From the NCBI GenBank assembly GCA_950097015.1, contig CATNEN010000029.1:6715501-6779500 (forward strand): 64,000 nucleotides of DNA. Direction: 5' to 3'. The DNA is from Macrostomum hystrix. Its lineage: Eukaryota > Platyhelminthes > Macrostomidae. Under the pieces are notes generated by a model, which was given only the letters and a program-made list of their open reading frames with translations, did no database searches and was not told the DNA's origin. The stretch's first letter is position 1, and the number at the start of each line of letters is the position of its first letter. Positions 46,080 to 57,972 of this stretch are shown piece after piece. The position numbers and the translations under genes were made by a program.

Positions 46080-47320
46080 TCTCCCATTCTCATGTCTCAC
46101 TGATCTCCCATTCTCATGTCTCACTGATCTCCCAGTCTCATGTCTCACTGATCTCCCATTCTCATGTCTCACTGATCTCCCATTCTCATGTCTCACTGAT
46201 CTCACATTCTCATGTCTCACTGATCTCTCATTCTCATGTCTCACTGATCTCTCATTCTCATGTCTCACTGATCTCCCATTCTCATGTCTCACTGATCTCT
46301 CATTCTCATGTCTCACTGATCTCCCAGTCTCATGTCTCACTGATCTCCCATTCTCATGTCTCACTGATCTCCCATTCTCATGTCTCACTGATCTCCCATT
46401 CTCATGTCTCACTGATCTCCTATTCTCATGTCTCACTGATCTCCCATTCTCATGTCTCACTGATCTCCCATTCTCATGTCTCACTGATCTCCCATTCTCA
46501 TGTCTCACTGATCTCCCATTCTCATGTCTCACTGATCACCCATTCTCATGTCTTACTGATCTCCCATTCTCATGTCTCACTGATCTCCCATTCTCATGTC
46601 TCACTGATCTCCCATTCTCATGTCTCACTGATCTCCTATTCTCATGTCTCACTGATCTCCCATTCTCATGTCTCACTGATCTCCCATTCTCATGTCTCAC
46701 TGATCTCCCATTCTCATGTCTCACTGATCTCCTATTCTCATGTCTCACTGATCTCCCATTCTCATGTCTCACTGATCTCCCATTCTCATGTCTCACTGAT
46801 CTCCCATTCTCATGTCTCACTGATCACCCATTCTCATGTCTTACTGATCTCCCATTCTCATGTCTCACTGATCTCCTATTCTCATGTCTCACTGATCTCC
46901 CATTCTCATGTCTCACTGATCTCCCAGTCTCATGTCTCACTGATCTCCCATTCTCATGTCTCACTGATCTCCCATTCTCATGTCTCACTGATCTCCCATT
47001 CTCATGTCTCACTGATCTCCTATTCTCATGTCTCACTGATCTCCCATTCTCATGTCTCACTGATCTCCCATTCTCATGTCTCACTGATCTCCCATTCTCA
47101 TGTCTCACTGATCTCCCATTCTCATGTCTCACTGATCACCCATTCTCATGTCTTACTGATCTCCCATTCTCATGTCTCACTGATCTCCCATTCTCATGTC
47201 TCACTGATCTTACATTCTCATGTCTCACTGATCTCCCATTCTCATGTCTCACTGATCTCCTATTCTCATGTCTCACTGATCTCCCATTCTCATGTCTCAC
47301 TGATCTCCTATTTTCCTGAT
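46080..47320. repeat. 24-bp satellite block B between tRNA-Arg copies 3 and 4
   Basis: About 51 units of the same 24-bp repeat as block A. A segment of about 290 bp, marked by the sequence ATCACCCATTCTCATGTCTT, recurs at 46536, 46824 and 47136, a higher-order duplication. Confidence 0.95.
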
Positions 47321-47519
47321 TCACTGATTTAAAATTTCAGAATTCGAAATGTTAACATGCAATGCGACTCCCGGTAATTGTCTCGTGTATTTTAAATTCC
47401 CTGTCACTGTTTCGTGAGCAGCCGAGAGTTGAGCAGCAGGTGTGCAGATTTTAGCAGAAGCAGCACATTTCTGACAAATGTTAACTGAAATTGGTTAGGC
47501 AACTGAAGTTGAGCAGACA

Positions 47520-47592
47520 GCCCCAGTGGCGCAATGGATAGCGCGTCGGACTTCTAATCCGGAGGTTGAGGGTTCGAGTCCCTCCTGGGGTG
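47520..47592 (+). tRNA. trnR-UCU: tRNA-Arg(UCU), copy 4
   Basis: Intact 73-nt tRNA with the standard sequence and a TTTT about 20 nt downstream. It is the right member of the outward-facing pair around block B. The counterpart in the inverted arm is copy 8 at 55661-55733. Confidence 0.96.
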
Positions 47593-48300
47593 TTACGAGC
47601 TCATTTTGAACAGCTTTGGACTTTTTTGATTCCACGCATTTATCAAATCTTTGCGCAATTATCACATTACTGAGATTTGACACAGTCTATTGTCCTCGCA
47701 TCTACGCACACATGATCTACTGATATCTAATGTATCACCACTGATTTTGCCTTTGATTTCGGGATGTGGAATCGAAACAATTCAAAGCCAGCATGCTGGT
47801 TTTTAGAGTCACAGATTTTGAGCTGTAATGAGTAGCTATTTGAGGTGCAATACAGACACAGACTGTCTATGACATCATTTCGCACTTTTTATCTACTCTA
47901 GCACATTTCAAAGGCTCAAATGCATTTTGGCAATCTCGGAGATTCAGCCGCGTGTGATTGCGAAATAAAACTCTGTCTTAGCAGAGGTGTGAGCAATCGG
48001 AACAATGACTGTTCGTTATCCCAATCACATTGTCCTCTGAGGTCAGTTGCACACTTCTCAATATCTCATGGACAGGGTAATTGTCCATTTTGAGGAAATA
48101 AAATCATGGCTAGAGGCCCGCCATTGCGCAACTGATGGGTCTGATTCCCAATCCCATTGTTTCTAACGCTTCTTCACACCAGACAGCATCCTAAACATGA
48201 CTTGCGGCTTCCACCGAATCTCAAAAGTGCATTTAAAAACATATTTGCTAATGTTTAACTATCAACAATTAGAACAATAAAAACATGACAGATTTACTCA
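47593..48300. other. Unique spacer within inverted arm
   Basis: About 700 bp of unique sequence that recurs inverted at 55075-55660. It contains a decayed tRNA-like patch near 47750-47800 but no gene that I can support. Confidence 0.5.
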
Positions 48301-48309
48301 GTGCCTCGT

Positions 48310-48920
48310 GATGAACAGAGAGAGTGGGACAGAGAGTGGGACAGAGAGAGTGGGACAGAGAGAGTGGGACAGAGAGAGTGGGACAGAGAGAGTGGGACAG
48401 AGAGTGGGACAGAGAGTGGGACAGAGAGAGTGGGACAGAGAGTGGGACAGAGAGTGGGACAGAGAGAGTGGGACAGAGAGAGTGGGACAGAGAGAGTGGG
48501 ACAGAGAGAGTGGGACAGAGAGTGGGACAGAGAGTGGGACAGAGAGAGTGGGACAGAGAGTGGGACAGAGAGTGGGACAGAGAGAGTGGGACAGAGAGTG
48601 GGACAGAGAGAGTGGGACAGAGAGTGGGACAGAGAGAGTGGGACAGAGAGAGTGGGACAGAGAGAGTGGGACAGAGAGAGTGGGACAGAGAGAGTGGGAC
48701 AGAGAGAGTGGGACAGAGAGAGTGGGACAGAGAGTGGGACAGAGAGAGTGGGACAGAGAGAGTGGGACAGAGAGAGTGGGACAGAGAGAGGGGGACAGAG
48801 AGAGTGGGACAGAGAGAGTGGGACAGAGAGAGTGGGACAGAGAGAGTGGGACAGAGAGTGGGACAGAGAGTGGGACAGAGAGAGTGGGACAGAGAGAGTG
48901 GGACAGAGAGAGTGGTCAGG
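48310..48920. repeat. 12/14-bp purine-rich satellite
   Basis: Mixed units GGGACAGAGAGT (12) and GGGACAGAGAGAGT (14) over 600 bp. The inverted counterpart at 54790-55065 is less than half as long, so copy number changed after duplication. Its multi-frame ORFs are artefacts. Confidence 0.93.
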
Positions 48921-49001
48921 CAGTGTAAAAAAGAACTTTGAAAGATAAAGGACATCATTGAAGGACGAATCGATTGTTAGATTAGCAAAAATGTGCCTTG
49001 C

Positions 49002-49074
49002 CACCCCAGGAGGGACTCGAACCCTCAACCTCCGGATTAGAAGTCCGACGCGCTATCCATTGCGCCACTGGGGC
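49002..49074 (-). tRNA. trnR-UCU: tRNA-Arg(UCU), copy 5
   Basis: Intact 73-nt tRNA with a TTTTT terminator about 10 nt downstream. Its 5' flank (CGCGGTAACCTGTGTGGCAG) is shared with copy 7 in the inverted arm and, more distantly, with copy 2. Confidence 0.96.
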
Positions 49075-49429
49075 TCGCGGTAACCTGTGTGGCAGTGAAT
49101 ATAAAAAATTGTCAAACTTGGGGCAGACTCAGCGAAGTGCAGAGTTCTTACCAAGCCGCCAACTCAGGAGCAGCTGAGCTGCTCAAGAATCTTACGACTC
49201 AGACACACCTGGCACAGAGTTTCTTGACGACTGTAGCTATGGTCATATTTGCAGCTTTAATAATTAATTTGGCTTGCTAAGATTTTTATCCTCTGTATCA
49301 AAACAAGTCACTAAAGCAGAGAGATGCAAATAAATCAACAATTAGGAAATATCACAGAGATATTCGAAGACGCAGCAGGTTCAGCAGGGTTCGGTGGGAC
49401 TGAGAGTAACGGAGAGATGAGTGGAATAG

Positions 49430-49715
49430 AGAGATATAAGAATAGAGAGGAGAGAATGGGGAGAACACAGAAACAAGCGAGTGAGAATAGAGAGGAGAGA
49501 GTAGAGAGAACACAGAAACAAGAGGGGTGAGAATAGAGAGGAGAGAGTAGAGAGAACACAGAAACAAGAGGGGTGAGAATAGATAGGAGAGAGTAGAGAG
49601 AACACAGAGACAAGAGGGTGAGAATAGAGAGGAGAGAGTAGAGAGAACACAGAGACAAGAGGGTGAGAATAGAGAGGAGAGAGGAGAGAGAACACAGAAA
49701 CAAGAGGGGTGTCGC
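49430..49715. repeat. 44-bp tandem repeat
   Basis: About six copies of a unit containing GAGAGAACACAGAAACAAGA. It directly abuts the 24-bp satellite block C. Confidence 0.88.
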
Positions 49716-49717
49716 TC

Positions 49718-50280
49718 ATGTCTCACTGATCTCCCATTCTCATGTCTCACTGATCTCACATTCTCATGTCTCACTGATCTCACATTCTCATGTCTCACTG
49801 ATCTCCCATTCTCATGTCTCACTGATCTCCCATTCTCATGTCTCACTGATCTCACATTCTCATGTCTCACTGATCTCACATTCTCATGTCTCACAGGTCT
49901 CCCGTTCTCATGTCTCACTGATCTCCCATTCTCATGTCTCACTGATCTCCCATTCTAATTTCTCACTGATCTCCCATTCTCAAGTCTCACTGATCTCCCA
50001 TTCTCATGTCTCACTGATCTCCCATTCTCATGTCTTACTGATCTCCCATTCTCATGTCTCACTGATCTTACATTCTCATGTCTCACTGATCTCCCATTCT
50101 CATGTCTCACTGATCTCCCAGTCTCATGTCTCACTGATCTCTCATTTTCATGTCTCACTGATCTCACATTCTAATGTCTCACTGATCTCCCATTCTCATG
50201 TCTCACTGATCTCCCAGTCTCATGTCTCACTGATCTCACATTCTCATGTCTCTTTCATTCTAATGACTCACTTATCTCCC
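49718..50280. repeat. 24-bp satellite block C between tRNA-Arg copies 5 and 6
   Basis: About 23 units of the same 24-bp repeat, more degenerate than blocks A and B, with several CATTCTAAT and CCAGTCT variants. Confidence 0.93.
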
Positions 50281-50486
50281 ATTTCCCTGATTCACTGATT
50301 TTAAATTTTAGATTTCAAACTGCTAACACACGAGCTATAATGTGACTCGCAGTGCATTTCAATGTCCCTGTCACTTTTCGTGAGCAGCCGATAGTTGAGC
50401 AGCAGGTGTGCAGATTTTAGCTGAAGCAGCACATTTCTGGCAAATCGTTAACTGAAATTGGTTCCGCAGCTGGAGTTGAGCAGACA

Positions 50487-50559
50487 GCCCCAGTGGCGCA
50501 ATGGATAGCGCGTCGGACTTCTAATCCGGAGGTTGAGGGTTCGAGTCCCTCCTGGGGTG
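50487..50559 (+). tRNA. trnR-UCU: tRNA-Arg(UCU), copy 6
   Basis: Intact 73-nt tRNA with a TTTT about 10 nt downstream. The right member of the outward pair around block C. Its 5' flank (GAGTTGAGCAGACA) is shared with copies 4 and 8. Confidence 0.96.
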
Positions 50560-50864
50560 TTTAAATCTTTTGGAGCCAGCAAAGTTTTGCTGATGCACAC
50601 TCTATTCCATTACTCTATTATCACATTATACCACACTTAGAGTTGCTAACATCTCTTTTTAGCAATTCATGTTATCGTATGCTGCAAGTGCAAATATTTG
50701 CCTAGATGTCTACTCATTTTTGGATGCTTTCCCAGTCAAAGACAAGATAATAGCATTCCTAGGTTGTTGTCACGCGACCCAATTTGAGAAGAAAATGGAC
50801 AATACTTGGAGCTGAGAACACCTGGAACGACCATTTCGCTAGCAACTGAGCGAGGGTTTGATGG

Positions 50865-51305
50865 GACAGCGGATCAGCAGCTGAGAACAGCTGTGGGATA
50901 ACTCACTGTCGCTGAGCAGTCACTGACTCGTTAGGACAGCGGATCAGCAGCTGAGAACAGCTGTGGGATAACTCGCTGTCGCTGAGCAGTAACTGACTCG
51001 TTAGGACAGCGGATCAGCAGCTGAGAACAGCTGTGGGATAACTCGCTGTCGCTGAGCAGTCACTGACTCGTTAGGACAGCCGATCAGCAGCTGAGAACAG
51101 CTGTGGGATAACTCGCTGTCGCTGAGCAGTCACTGACTCGTTAGGACAGCGGATCAGCAGCTGAGAACAGCTGTGGGATAACTCGCTGTCGCTGAGCAGT
51201 CACTGAGTCGTTAGGACAGCGGATCAGCAGCTGAGAACAGCTGTGGGATAACTCGCTGTCGCTGAGCAGTCACTGACTCGTTAGGACAGCGGATCAGCAG
51301 CTGAG
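50865..51305. repeat. 70-bp tandem repeat, about 6 units
   Basis: Units begin GTTAGGACAGCGGATCAGCA and are spaced exactly 70 bp; copies are nearly identical. The array is about 600 bp upstream of the Q/H-rich gene start, in its possible promoter or 5' UTR. Confidence 0.92.
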
Positions 51306-51900
51306 TGACCTTTGCCGCAGTAGCTACGCTGATCTGATTGTGTGGACCGTTGGAATCCAGCAGGTCACTCCCACAAGAAGTTAAGCAGAGTGGTAGACAC
51401 GCCGGTGAATTGAAGGTGCAAATAGTGAATTTAGCTCAACTTTGCCTCATTTTAGCCCAATTTGTGTCACCAGTCACATGTCGCATTGTTCATTAAGCTC
51501 AACCCATTCTGACTACTATGACAATATGACAATCATTATGCTTGCGACTTCGGCAGTAAAAAGCAATGCATTACTATTTTCACACCTCGGAGGGAATCGC
51601 ACTGAATGCTCGCCTTGAAGATTGAGAATAGAAATTAACCACATTTCCTTGAGAGCCTGAAGGGACTGGGGCAGCCGACACGCACTCTCAGGCCAGGCTC
51701 TGGCGGAGTGGGGTGGCTGTCCAGTCTCAGCCAATAAGACGCCAGCTCGATGCTCATTGGCTGATCGGATCAGCCACGAATCTCATTTAATTAGTACTAA
51801 GCAAATATCTGAGAAGCCACTCCTCATCTTTAGAACAGAAGCCACCGTCAAGCAGACCACTGCCCACTCATTCCAACAGACTCTCCAAGCAACAAAGACA

Positions 51901-53270
51901 ATGCAGCAACTCGCTGAGCTGGAAGCAACCGTCAGACTGGACTTGTTCCTGAGCAGCGCGGCCATTGGCGAGGAGCTGCCGGACCTGAGGAACTTCGACA
52001 TTGAGGTGAGCAGCTTGCCGACAAGTGCTTGAATTGGCTGGTGACAAATGCGATTCTTTATGTGACAGGTGTAAAAGGTGTGACTGGTGTGACTGTTTTC
52101 ACTGGTGTGACTAATGTGCCTGGTGTGACAGGTGTGACAAGTACGAGGTAGGCCTATGACTGTTATGAATGATGTGACTGCTGTGACTGTTGTGACCACT
52201 AGGCCTTATGATGATGTGATTAGGCCTAGGCCTAGTGTGATCAGGTAAAATGGCATTGCAAATAATATCAGCAGCATCACGTGACCAACACGCAGGAGTT
52301 CCTCCAAGATCTGAGCTCACTGGAGCACAGCAGCGGAGACAGTACCAACTTCTGCAGCTTCACTGGTTGCCATGGCGATGGCTCTGAAGCAGCTGTCAAA
52401 GCCCTGGAGGACATCGGGGCGACTCAGGCGCCGGACACAGCGATAGTTTCTGGGGCTGCAGGATATCAGAGGTGAGCAGCTTGACTGAATACTGGGGAGC
52501 TCTGCATTCCACCCTTTACTCATCCTCTGCTCCCTCTTCCTTCCTCCTCTATGATCTTTTCTCTCCATCCGAGTCTCTCACTTTCTCCTGTCCTCTCTCT
52601 GTTCGCCACTGTCCTCTCTCCTCTCTTCCCTGCCCTCTCTCCTTTCTCCCCTGCCCTCTCTCCTCTCTTCCCTGCCCTCTCTCCTTTCTCCCCTGCCCTC
52701 TCTCCTCTCTTCCCTGCCCTCTCTCCTTTCTCCCCTGCCCTCTCTCCTCTCTTCCCTGCTCTATCTCCTTTCTCCCCTGCCCTCTCTCCCCTCTAACGTT
52801 GCCCTCTATTATCTCTAGCCTGTCCTCTCTCCTCTCTTCCCTGCCCTCTCTCACCTCTACTCTGCGCATTCTCATTTTTCTCCAGCCTCTTTTCCCGTCC
52901 CCTGCCCCGTGTCGTTTCATCCCCTCTTCACAATTCTCGCACCGCATCCAACTTAACAGTTTCTAGTCAAGTAGGAAAAAAAGTTTCAAAAACTAAGAAA
53001 AATGTATTTCAAACTTTGAAACGCAGGCAATTTTCCACTGAAAATAATCAGCTGCATCATCCTCAGCAGCATCAGCAGCAGCAGCAGCAAAAGCATCAGC
53101 AACAGCAGCAGCATCAGCAGCAGCAGCAGCAACAGCATCAGCAGCAGCAGCAGCAAAAGCATCAGCAACAGCAGCAGCATCAGCAGCAGCAGCAGCAACA
53201 GCATCAGCAGCAGCAGCAGCTGCATCATCCTCAGCAGCATCAGCAACAGCAGCAGCAGCAGCATCAGCAA

Positions 53271-53303
<33 letters not shown>

Positions 53304-53429
53304 CATCATCAGCAGCAGCAGCTGCATCAGCAACAGCAGCATCAGCAACAGCAGCAGCAGCGAAGGAGCCAGCGCCTGGCAGCTCGGAGCGCACAGCCGG
53401 CCAGACCCTCATGCCTGTGCTGCAGCTGA
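51901..53429 (+). CDS. Unrecognised 227-aa Gln/His-rich protein, 3 exons
   Basis: Not recognised. Exons: 51901-52005, 52296-52471 and 53027-53429. The introns (phase 0 and phase 2) both have GTGAGC donors and CGCAG acceptors and join one continuous frame, which supports a real gene. Exon 1 encodes an amphipathic start, MQQLAELEATVRLDLFL. Exon 2 encodes an acidic Ser/Glu/Asp segment (EFLQDLSSLEHSSGDS) with two Cys. Exon 3 is about 90 residues of Gln interrupted by His, then a basic-Cys tail RRSQRLAARSAQPARPSCLC. Such composition is common in transcriptional regulators, but no domain is visible. The first ATG in the open frame is used as start; the frame stays open upstream to about 51757. It lies in the unique spacer between the two arms of the inverted duplication. 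Confidence 0.55.
52070..52200. repeat. 9-bp GTGTGACTG-type repeat in intron 1 of the Q/H gene
   Basis: Imperfect short tandem repeat of GTGTGAC(A/T)G units filling the centre of the 290-bp intron. Confidence 0.7.
52595..52860. repeat. 20-bp pyrimidine minisatellite in intron 2 of the Q/H gene
   Basis: About 13 units of CCTCTCTCCTTTCTCCCCTG, almost pure pyrimidine. It ends about 165 bp before the acceptor. Confidence 0.9.
53050..53360. repeat. CAG/CAT compound repeat in coding exon
   Basis: CAGCAGCAGCATCAG-type repeat encoding the Gln/His tract of exon 3. Block repeats of about 60-78 bp (each ending in GCAGCATCAGCAG) show duplication of larger segments. Confidence 0.9.
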
Positions 53430-53959
53430 GCCTTCAGCACTGAACCTGCCAGCCTGGTTCAGGTAAATTCTGTCCTTCACGACCAGCCACTCAAATGTCC
53501 CAGTTGATTCAAAGTGTGTATTGCCCTATTTTGAGTAGGCAGTGTGTGCTGTCAGGACTTTGCCATATCAGTGTAAATGCATTTTCAGTAGTAAAATGAC
53601 CGATGCCCACCTGTAAATAAAATTGATTTGTTTTCAAAGCAGATGGATGACCTCACAAGCAGCCGTTTTGGATTCTCTTGTGCTGAAAAAGTTTTAAGCG
53701 TCCTATTTGTTTGCAGATGATACTCAAAATAAACGGATCAAGCAAATGGCTGTTTTCTGGCACAGAAAAAAGTTTTCCCAGATAAATAAATGTTTTTGCT
53801 TCTTGAGTTCAATAAAACACATATCTATTCGATCAAGATCAACTTTATACTCCTGCAAAACAATCAAGAAGTGACAGAGTCATTGCACTGATTCACTCAT
53901 TCAGATCAGAAGGTTTGAAATAAAATAAAAGTACAAGCGATGAAAAAAGGGCTCTCGAC
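53430..53959. other. 3' region of Q/H gene
   Basis: Contains several AATAAA-like hexamers (for example AAATAAAATTGATT near 53617 and ATAAATAAATG near 53785) that could end its transcript. Nothing else is recognised. Confidence 0.5.
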
Positions 53960-54022
53960 ACCCAGGAGGGACTCGAACCCTCAACCTCCGGGCTAGAAGT
54001 ATCCGTTGCGCCACGAGGCTGG
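53960..54022 (-). pseudogene. Broken tRNA-Arg copy
   Basis: Keeps the 3' half (GGTTGAGGGTTCGAGTCCCT) and part of the A-box region. It lacks the ten bases between anticodon loop and D arm, and its acceptor strand is mutated. It still occupies the minus-strand position expected from the alternating orientation of the array. Confidence 0.85.
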
Positions 54023-54632
54023 CTACTCATCTACAGTGGCTGGGAGAAATGAACTCAATTTTTATGAAATCTGTTGCTTACACTTGTGGCAGCTCACTGC
54101 AAGTCACATGCAAAGCCTAGACTGAGTTTGCCAGGTCCAAGTTTTAGCGATCCGCTTAACTTCAGTAAACAACTACTTAACATTAGTCTATTACTTTTCA
54201 AGTGGCTGCGAATAGAGAAATGGTTGAGGGCAACTCTCACTCAACCCATTCTCGCACCCAAATGCTCATTGTTCTCTGTCGTTTCTCTTCTCCATGTTCA
54301 TCTCGTTCTCATGTATATTCTCTCATCTCTCCACTCTCTAGTTTCTCACCTGTCAACACTCTATTCTCTCATCACTCCAATCTCGATTCTCTCATCTCTC
54401 ATAAATAAAAATCTTAGCAAATATTAGCAACCTACTATAAGAAGTATTGTAGCTGCGAAAATGACCATAGCTACAGTCGTCAAGAAACTCAGTGCCAGGT
54501 GTGTCTGAGTCGTAAGATTCTTGAGCAGCTCAGCTGCTCCTGAGTTGGCGGCTTGGTAAGAACTCTGCACTTCGCTGAGTCTGCCCCAAGTTTGACAATT
54601 TTTTATATTCACTGCCACACAGGTTACCGCGA

Positions 54633-54705
54633 GCCCCAGTGGCGCAATGGATAGCGCGTCGGACTTCTAATCCGGAGGTTGAGGGTTCGAGTCCCTCCTG
54701 GGGTG
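54633..54705 (+). tRNA. trnR-UCU: tRNA-Arg(UCU), copy 7
   Basis: Intact 73-nt tRNA with a TTTTT about 10 nt downstream. Counterpart of copy 5 in the inverted duplication, with matching flanks on both sides. Confidence 0.96.
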
Positions 54706-54789
54706 GCAAGGCAAATTTTTGCTAATCTAACAATCGATTCGTCCTTCAATGATGTCCTTTATCTTTCAAAGTTCTTTTTTACACTGCCT

Positions 54790-55065
54790 GACCACTCTCT
54801 CTGTCCACTCTCTGTCCCACTCTCTCTGTCCCACTCTCTGTCCCACTCTCTCTGTCCCACTCTCTCTGTCCCACTCTCTGTCCCACTCTCTCTGTCCCAC
54901 TCTCTGTCCCACTCTCTCTGTCCCACTCTCTCTGTCCCACTCTCTCTGTCCCACTCTCTCTGTCCCACTCTCTGTCCCACTCTCTCTGTCCCACTCTCTC
55001 TGTCCCACTCTCTCTGTCCCACTCTCTCTGTCCCACTCTCTGTCCCACTCTCTCTGTCTCTCACG
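54790..55065. repeat. 12/14-bp satellite (inverse copy)
   Basis: Inverse of the 48310-48920 array, with about 21 units: CTCTCTGTCCCA and the longer 14-bp form. Confidence 0.92.
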
Positions 55066-55660
55066 AGGCACTGAGTAAATCTGTCATGTTTTTATTGTTC
55101 TAATTGTTGATAGTTAAACATTAGCAAATATGTTTTTAAATGCACTTTTGAGATTCGGTGGAAGCCGCAAGTCATGTTTAGGATGCTGTCTGGTGTGAAT
55201 AAGCGTTAGAAACAATGGGATTGGGAATCAGACCCATCAGTTGCGCAATGGCGGGCCTCTAGCCATGATTTTATTTCCTCAAAATGGACAATTTCGCTGT
55301 CCATGAGATATTGAGAAGTGTGCAACTGAACTCAGAGGACAATGTGATTGGGATTACAAACAGTCATTGTTCCGATTGCTCACACCTCTTCTAAGACTGA
55401 GTTTGCACCTCAAATAGCTACTCAATACAGCTCAAAATCTGTGACTCTAAAAGCGAGCATGCTGGCTTTGAATTGTAGCGATTCCACATCCCGAAATCAA
55501 AGGCAAAATCAGTGGTGATACATTAGATATCAGTAGATCATGTGTGCGTAGATGCGAGGACAATAGACTGTGTCAAATCTCAGTAATGTGATAATTGCGC
55601 AAAGATTTGATAAATGCGTGGAATCAAAAAAGTCCAAAGCTGTTCAAAATGAGCTCTTAA

Positions 55661-55733
55661 CACCCCAGGAGGGACTCGAACCCTCAACCTCCGGATTAGA
55701 AGTCCGACGCGCTATCCATTGCGCCACTGGGGC
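55661..55733 (-). tRNA. trnR-UCU: tRNA-Arg(UCU), copy 8
   Basis: Intact 73-nt tRNA with a TTTT terminator; counterpart of copy 4. Left member of the outward pair around satellite block D. Confidence 0.96.
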
Positions 55734-55929
55734 TGTCTGCTCAACTCCAGCTGCGGAACCAATTTCAGTTAACATTTGCCAGACATGTGCTGCTTCTGCT
55801 AAAATCTGCACACCTGCTGCTCAACTCTCGGCTGCTCACGAAACAGTGACAGGGAATTTAAAATACACGAGACAATTACCGGGAGTCGCATTGCATGTTA
55901 GCATTTCGAATTCTGAAATTTTAAATCAG

Positions 55930-56850
55930 TGAATCAGGAAAATAGGAGATCAGTGAGACATGAGAATGGGAGATCAGTGAGACATGAGAATGGGAGATCA
56001 GTGAGACATGAGAATGGGAGATCAGTGAGACATGAGACTGGGAGATCAGTGAGACATGAGAATGGGAGATCAGTAAGACATGAGAATGGGAGATCAGTGA
56101 GACATGAGAATGGGAGATCAGTGAGACATGAGACTGGGAGATCAGTGAGACATGAGAATGGGAGATCAGTGAGACATGAGACTGGGAGATCAGTGAGACA
56201 TGAGAATGGGAGATCAGTAAGACATGAGAATAGGAGATCAGTGAGACATGAGAATGGGAGATCAGTGAGACATGAGAATGGGAGATCAGTAAGACATGAG
56301 AATGGGTGATCAGTGAGACATGAGAATGGGAGATCAGTGAGACATGAGAATGGGAGATCAGTGAGACATGAGAATGGGAGATCAGTGAGACATGAGAATG
56401 GGTGATCAGTGAGACATGAGAATGGGAGATCAGTAAGACATGAGAATAGGAGATCAGTGAGACATGAGAATGGGAGATCAGTGAGACATGAGAATGGGAG
56501 ATCAGTAAGACATGAGAATGGGTGATCAGTGAGACATGAGAATGGGAGATCAGTGAGACATGAGAATGGGAGATCAGTGAGACATGAGAATGGGAGATCA
56601 GTAAGACATGAGAATGGGTGATCAGTGAGACATGAGAATGGGAGATCAGTGAGACATGAGAATGGGAGATCAGTGAGACATGAGAATGGGAGATCAGTGA
56701 GACATGAGAATGTGAGATCAGTGAGACATGAGAATGGGAGATCAGTGAGACATGAGAATGGGAGATCAGTGAGACATGAGAATAGGAGATCAGTGAGACA
56801 TGAGAATGGGAGATCAGTGAGACATGAGAATGGGAGATCAGGATGCGGAG
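55930..56850. repeat. 24-bp satellite block D between tRNA-Arg copies 8 and 9
   Basis: About 38 units of the same 24-bp repeat in inverse orientation (TGAGACATGAGAATGGGAGA plus TCAG), including ATGGGTGATCAGTGA marker units spaced 72-190 bp. Block B in the other arm has about 13 more units. Confidence 0.95.
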
Positions 56851-57075
56851 AGGATGGGGAATCGATGATTTATTTTCCTCACCTCGCAGTTTGTGCACTG
56901 GCTTAGCTTCAGTACAATGGGGCTATTGATCATTGGCCAGCTGTGAGTTCCTGAGCTCAGAGCTGCTCAGCTGTTGCTGTTGATCTGTCAATTTTTGCCG
57001 TTCTTAAACTGAAGCAAGTGCTGATTCAAGAATTTTATGATTCATTTTAGCACTTTCAAAGCCACTTGAATGTGA

Positions 57076-57148
57076 GCCCCAGTGGCGCAATGGATAGCGC
57101 GTCGGACTTCTAATCCGGAGGTTGAGGGTTCGAGTCCCTCCTGGGGTG
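57076..57148 (+). tRNA. trnR-UCU: tRNA-Arg(UCU), copy 9
   Basis: Intact 73-nt tRNA with a TTTT terminator; counterpart of copy 3. Right member of the outward pair around block D. Confidence 0.96.
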
Positions 57149-57972
57149 ATCGCCATATTTTGGCATTACTTTCAGTCAGCAATAAGAAGTTCAAAAACAA
57201 TGTTTGTGTTAAAACAAATTTAAATACATTTATATATTTTAAACATCATAGCCTTTGCTTGCTCAGCTGAGATTTACCCCTCATCATTTTAATTTGTCAC
57301 CCACACTTCTCTGTTCCTCTCCCTTTCTCCCCCTGCTCTCTATGACCCAACAGCCGTATGACCCCATTAAGCGCAATCTGGTGACTGTCATTGCATCACC
57401 ATGGCAACCTGGCTGAGTGAGGACAACTCCATTTTCCTCTTCCTTTGGATTCACCCAGGTGTGCCCAGCCCTGAGTCCAATTCGCTGTCCATCCATGAGT
57501 CAGTTATCAGACAGTCAGTTGCTACTCAGCAACAATGTCTGACCGCCAATTCGCAGTGAACTCAGCGGGTACTCAGCGTGTACTCCAGATGTTCTCAGCT
57601 GAGACCATGCGAGTCTGCAGCTTGACTCGCTTGCTAAACAGTTGTAAATTTCGGATTTCAAATCCATTTACAGGTGTGAACACCTTTGGCTGACCTACCT
57701 TGAATAGTTGCTAGGCAGATGATAACAATGGTTAGTTCTAACTGGAGAGGATGCCTCCCCTGAGCTCGTGAAACAGTCGACCAATGACTGATCTAGACCA
57801 TAGACTATTCGGCGTTTCCCGATGACGTCACAGCTGCTCTCCTATTGGCTGCAGATCTGTGGACCCAGGCTGAGCTGCAGCATAAAGCATGCGCAATTAG
57901 CGAATCGTCATCAAGTCTATCATCTATTCGACCGTTGAGTCTACAGTCTCATCCAGAGCCATCGCCTTCGCA
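57149..57972. other. Unique flank between tRNA copy 9 and the truncated zinc-finger copy
   Basis: Inverse of 44926-45749. Contains the CRE at 57823-57830 and an inverted CCAAT box. No gene beyond shadows of the flanking features. Confidence 0.6.

Larger units (their letters stand above)
43850..49290. repeat. Left arm of large inverted duplication
   Basis: Collinear, in inverse orientation, with 54420-58290. The arm contains the zinc-finger-like gene, its CRE promoter, tRNA copy 3, the 24-bp satellite, tRNA copy 4, about 600 bp of unique flank, the AGAGAGTGGGAC satellite and tRNA copy 5. Unique segments match closely; length differences are mainly in satellites and one internal deletion. Confidence 0.9.

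Noticed and set aside
46017-47324. Repeated RHENGRSV / SHSHVSLI peptides as a possible repeat protein
   Set aside because: The 24-bp satellite is interrupted by stops, is present in both orientations, and lacks a start or any unique domain.
49335-49942. Leu/Ser/Cys-rich ORFs resembling membrane proteins
   Set aside because: They read through the 44-bp and 24-bp arrays in three frames; no unique sequence supports them.
51330-51415. 5S rRNA-like or 5S-derived SINE (AGAAGTTAAGCAGAGTGG)
   Set aside because: Only about 15 bases resemble the 5S internal control region; the rest of the 5S sequence is absent.
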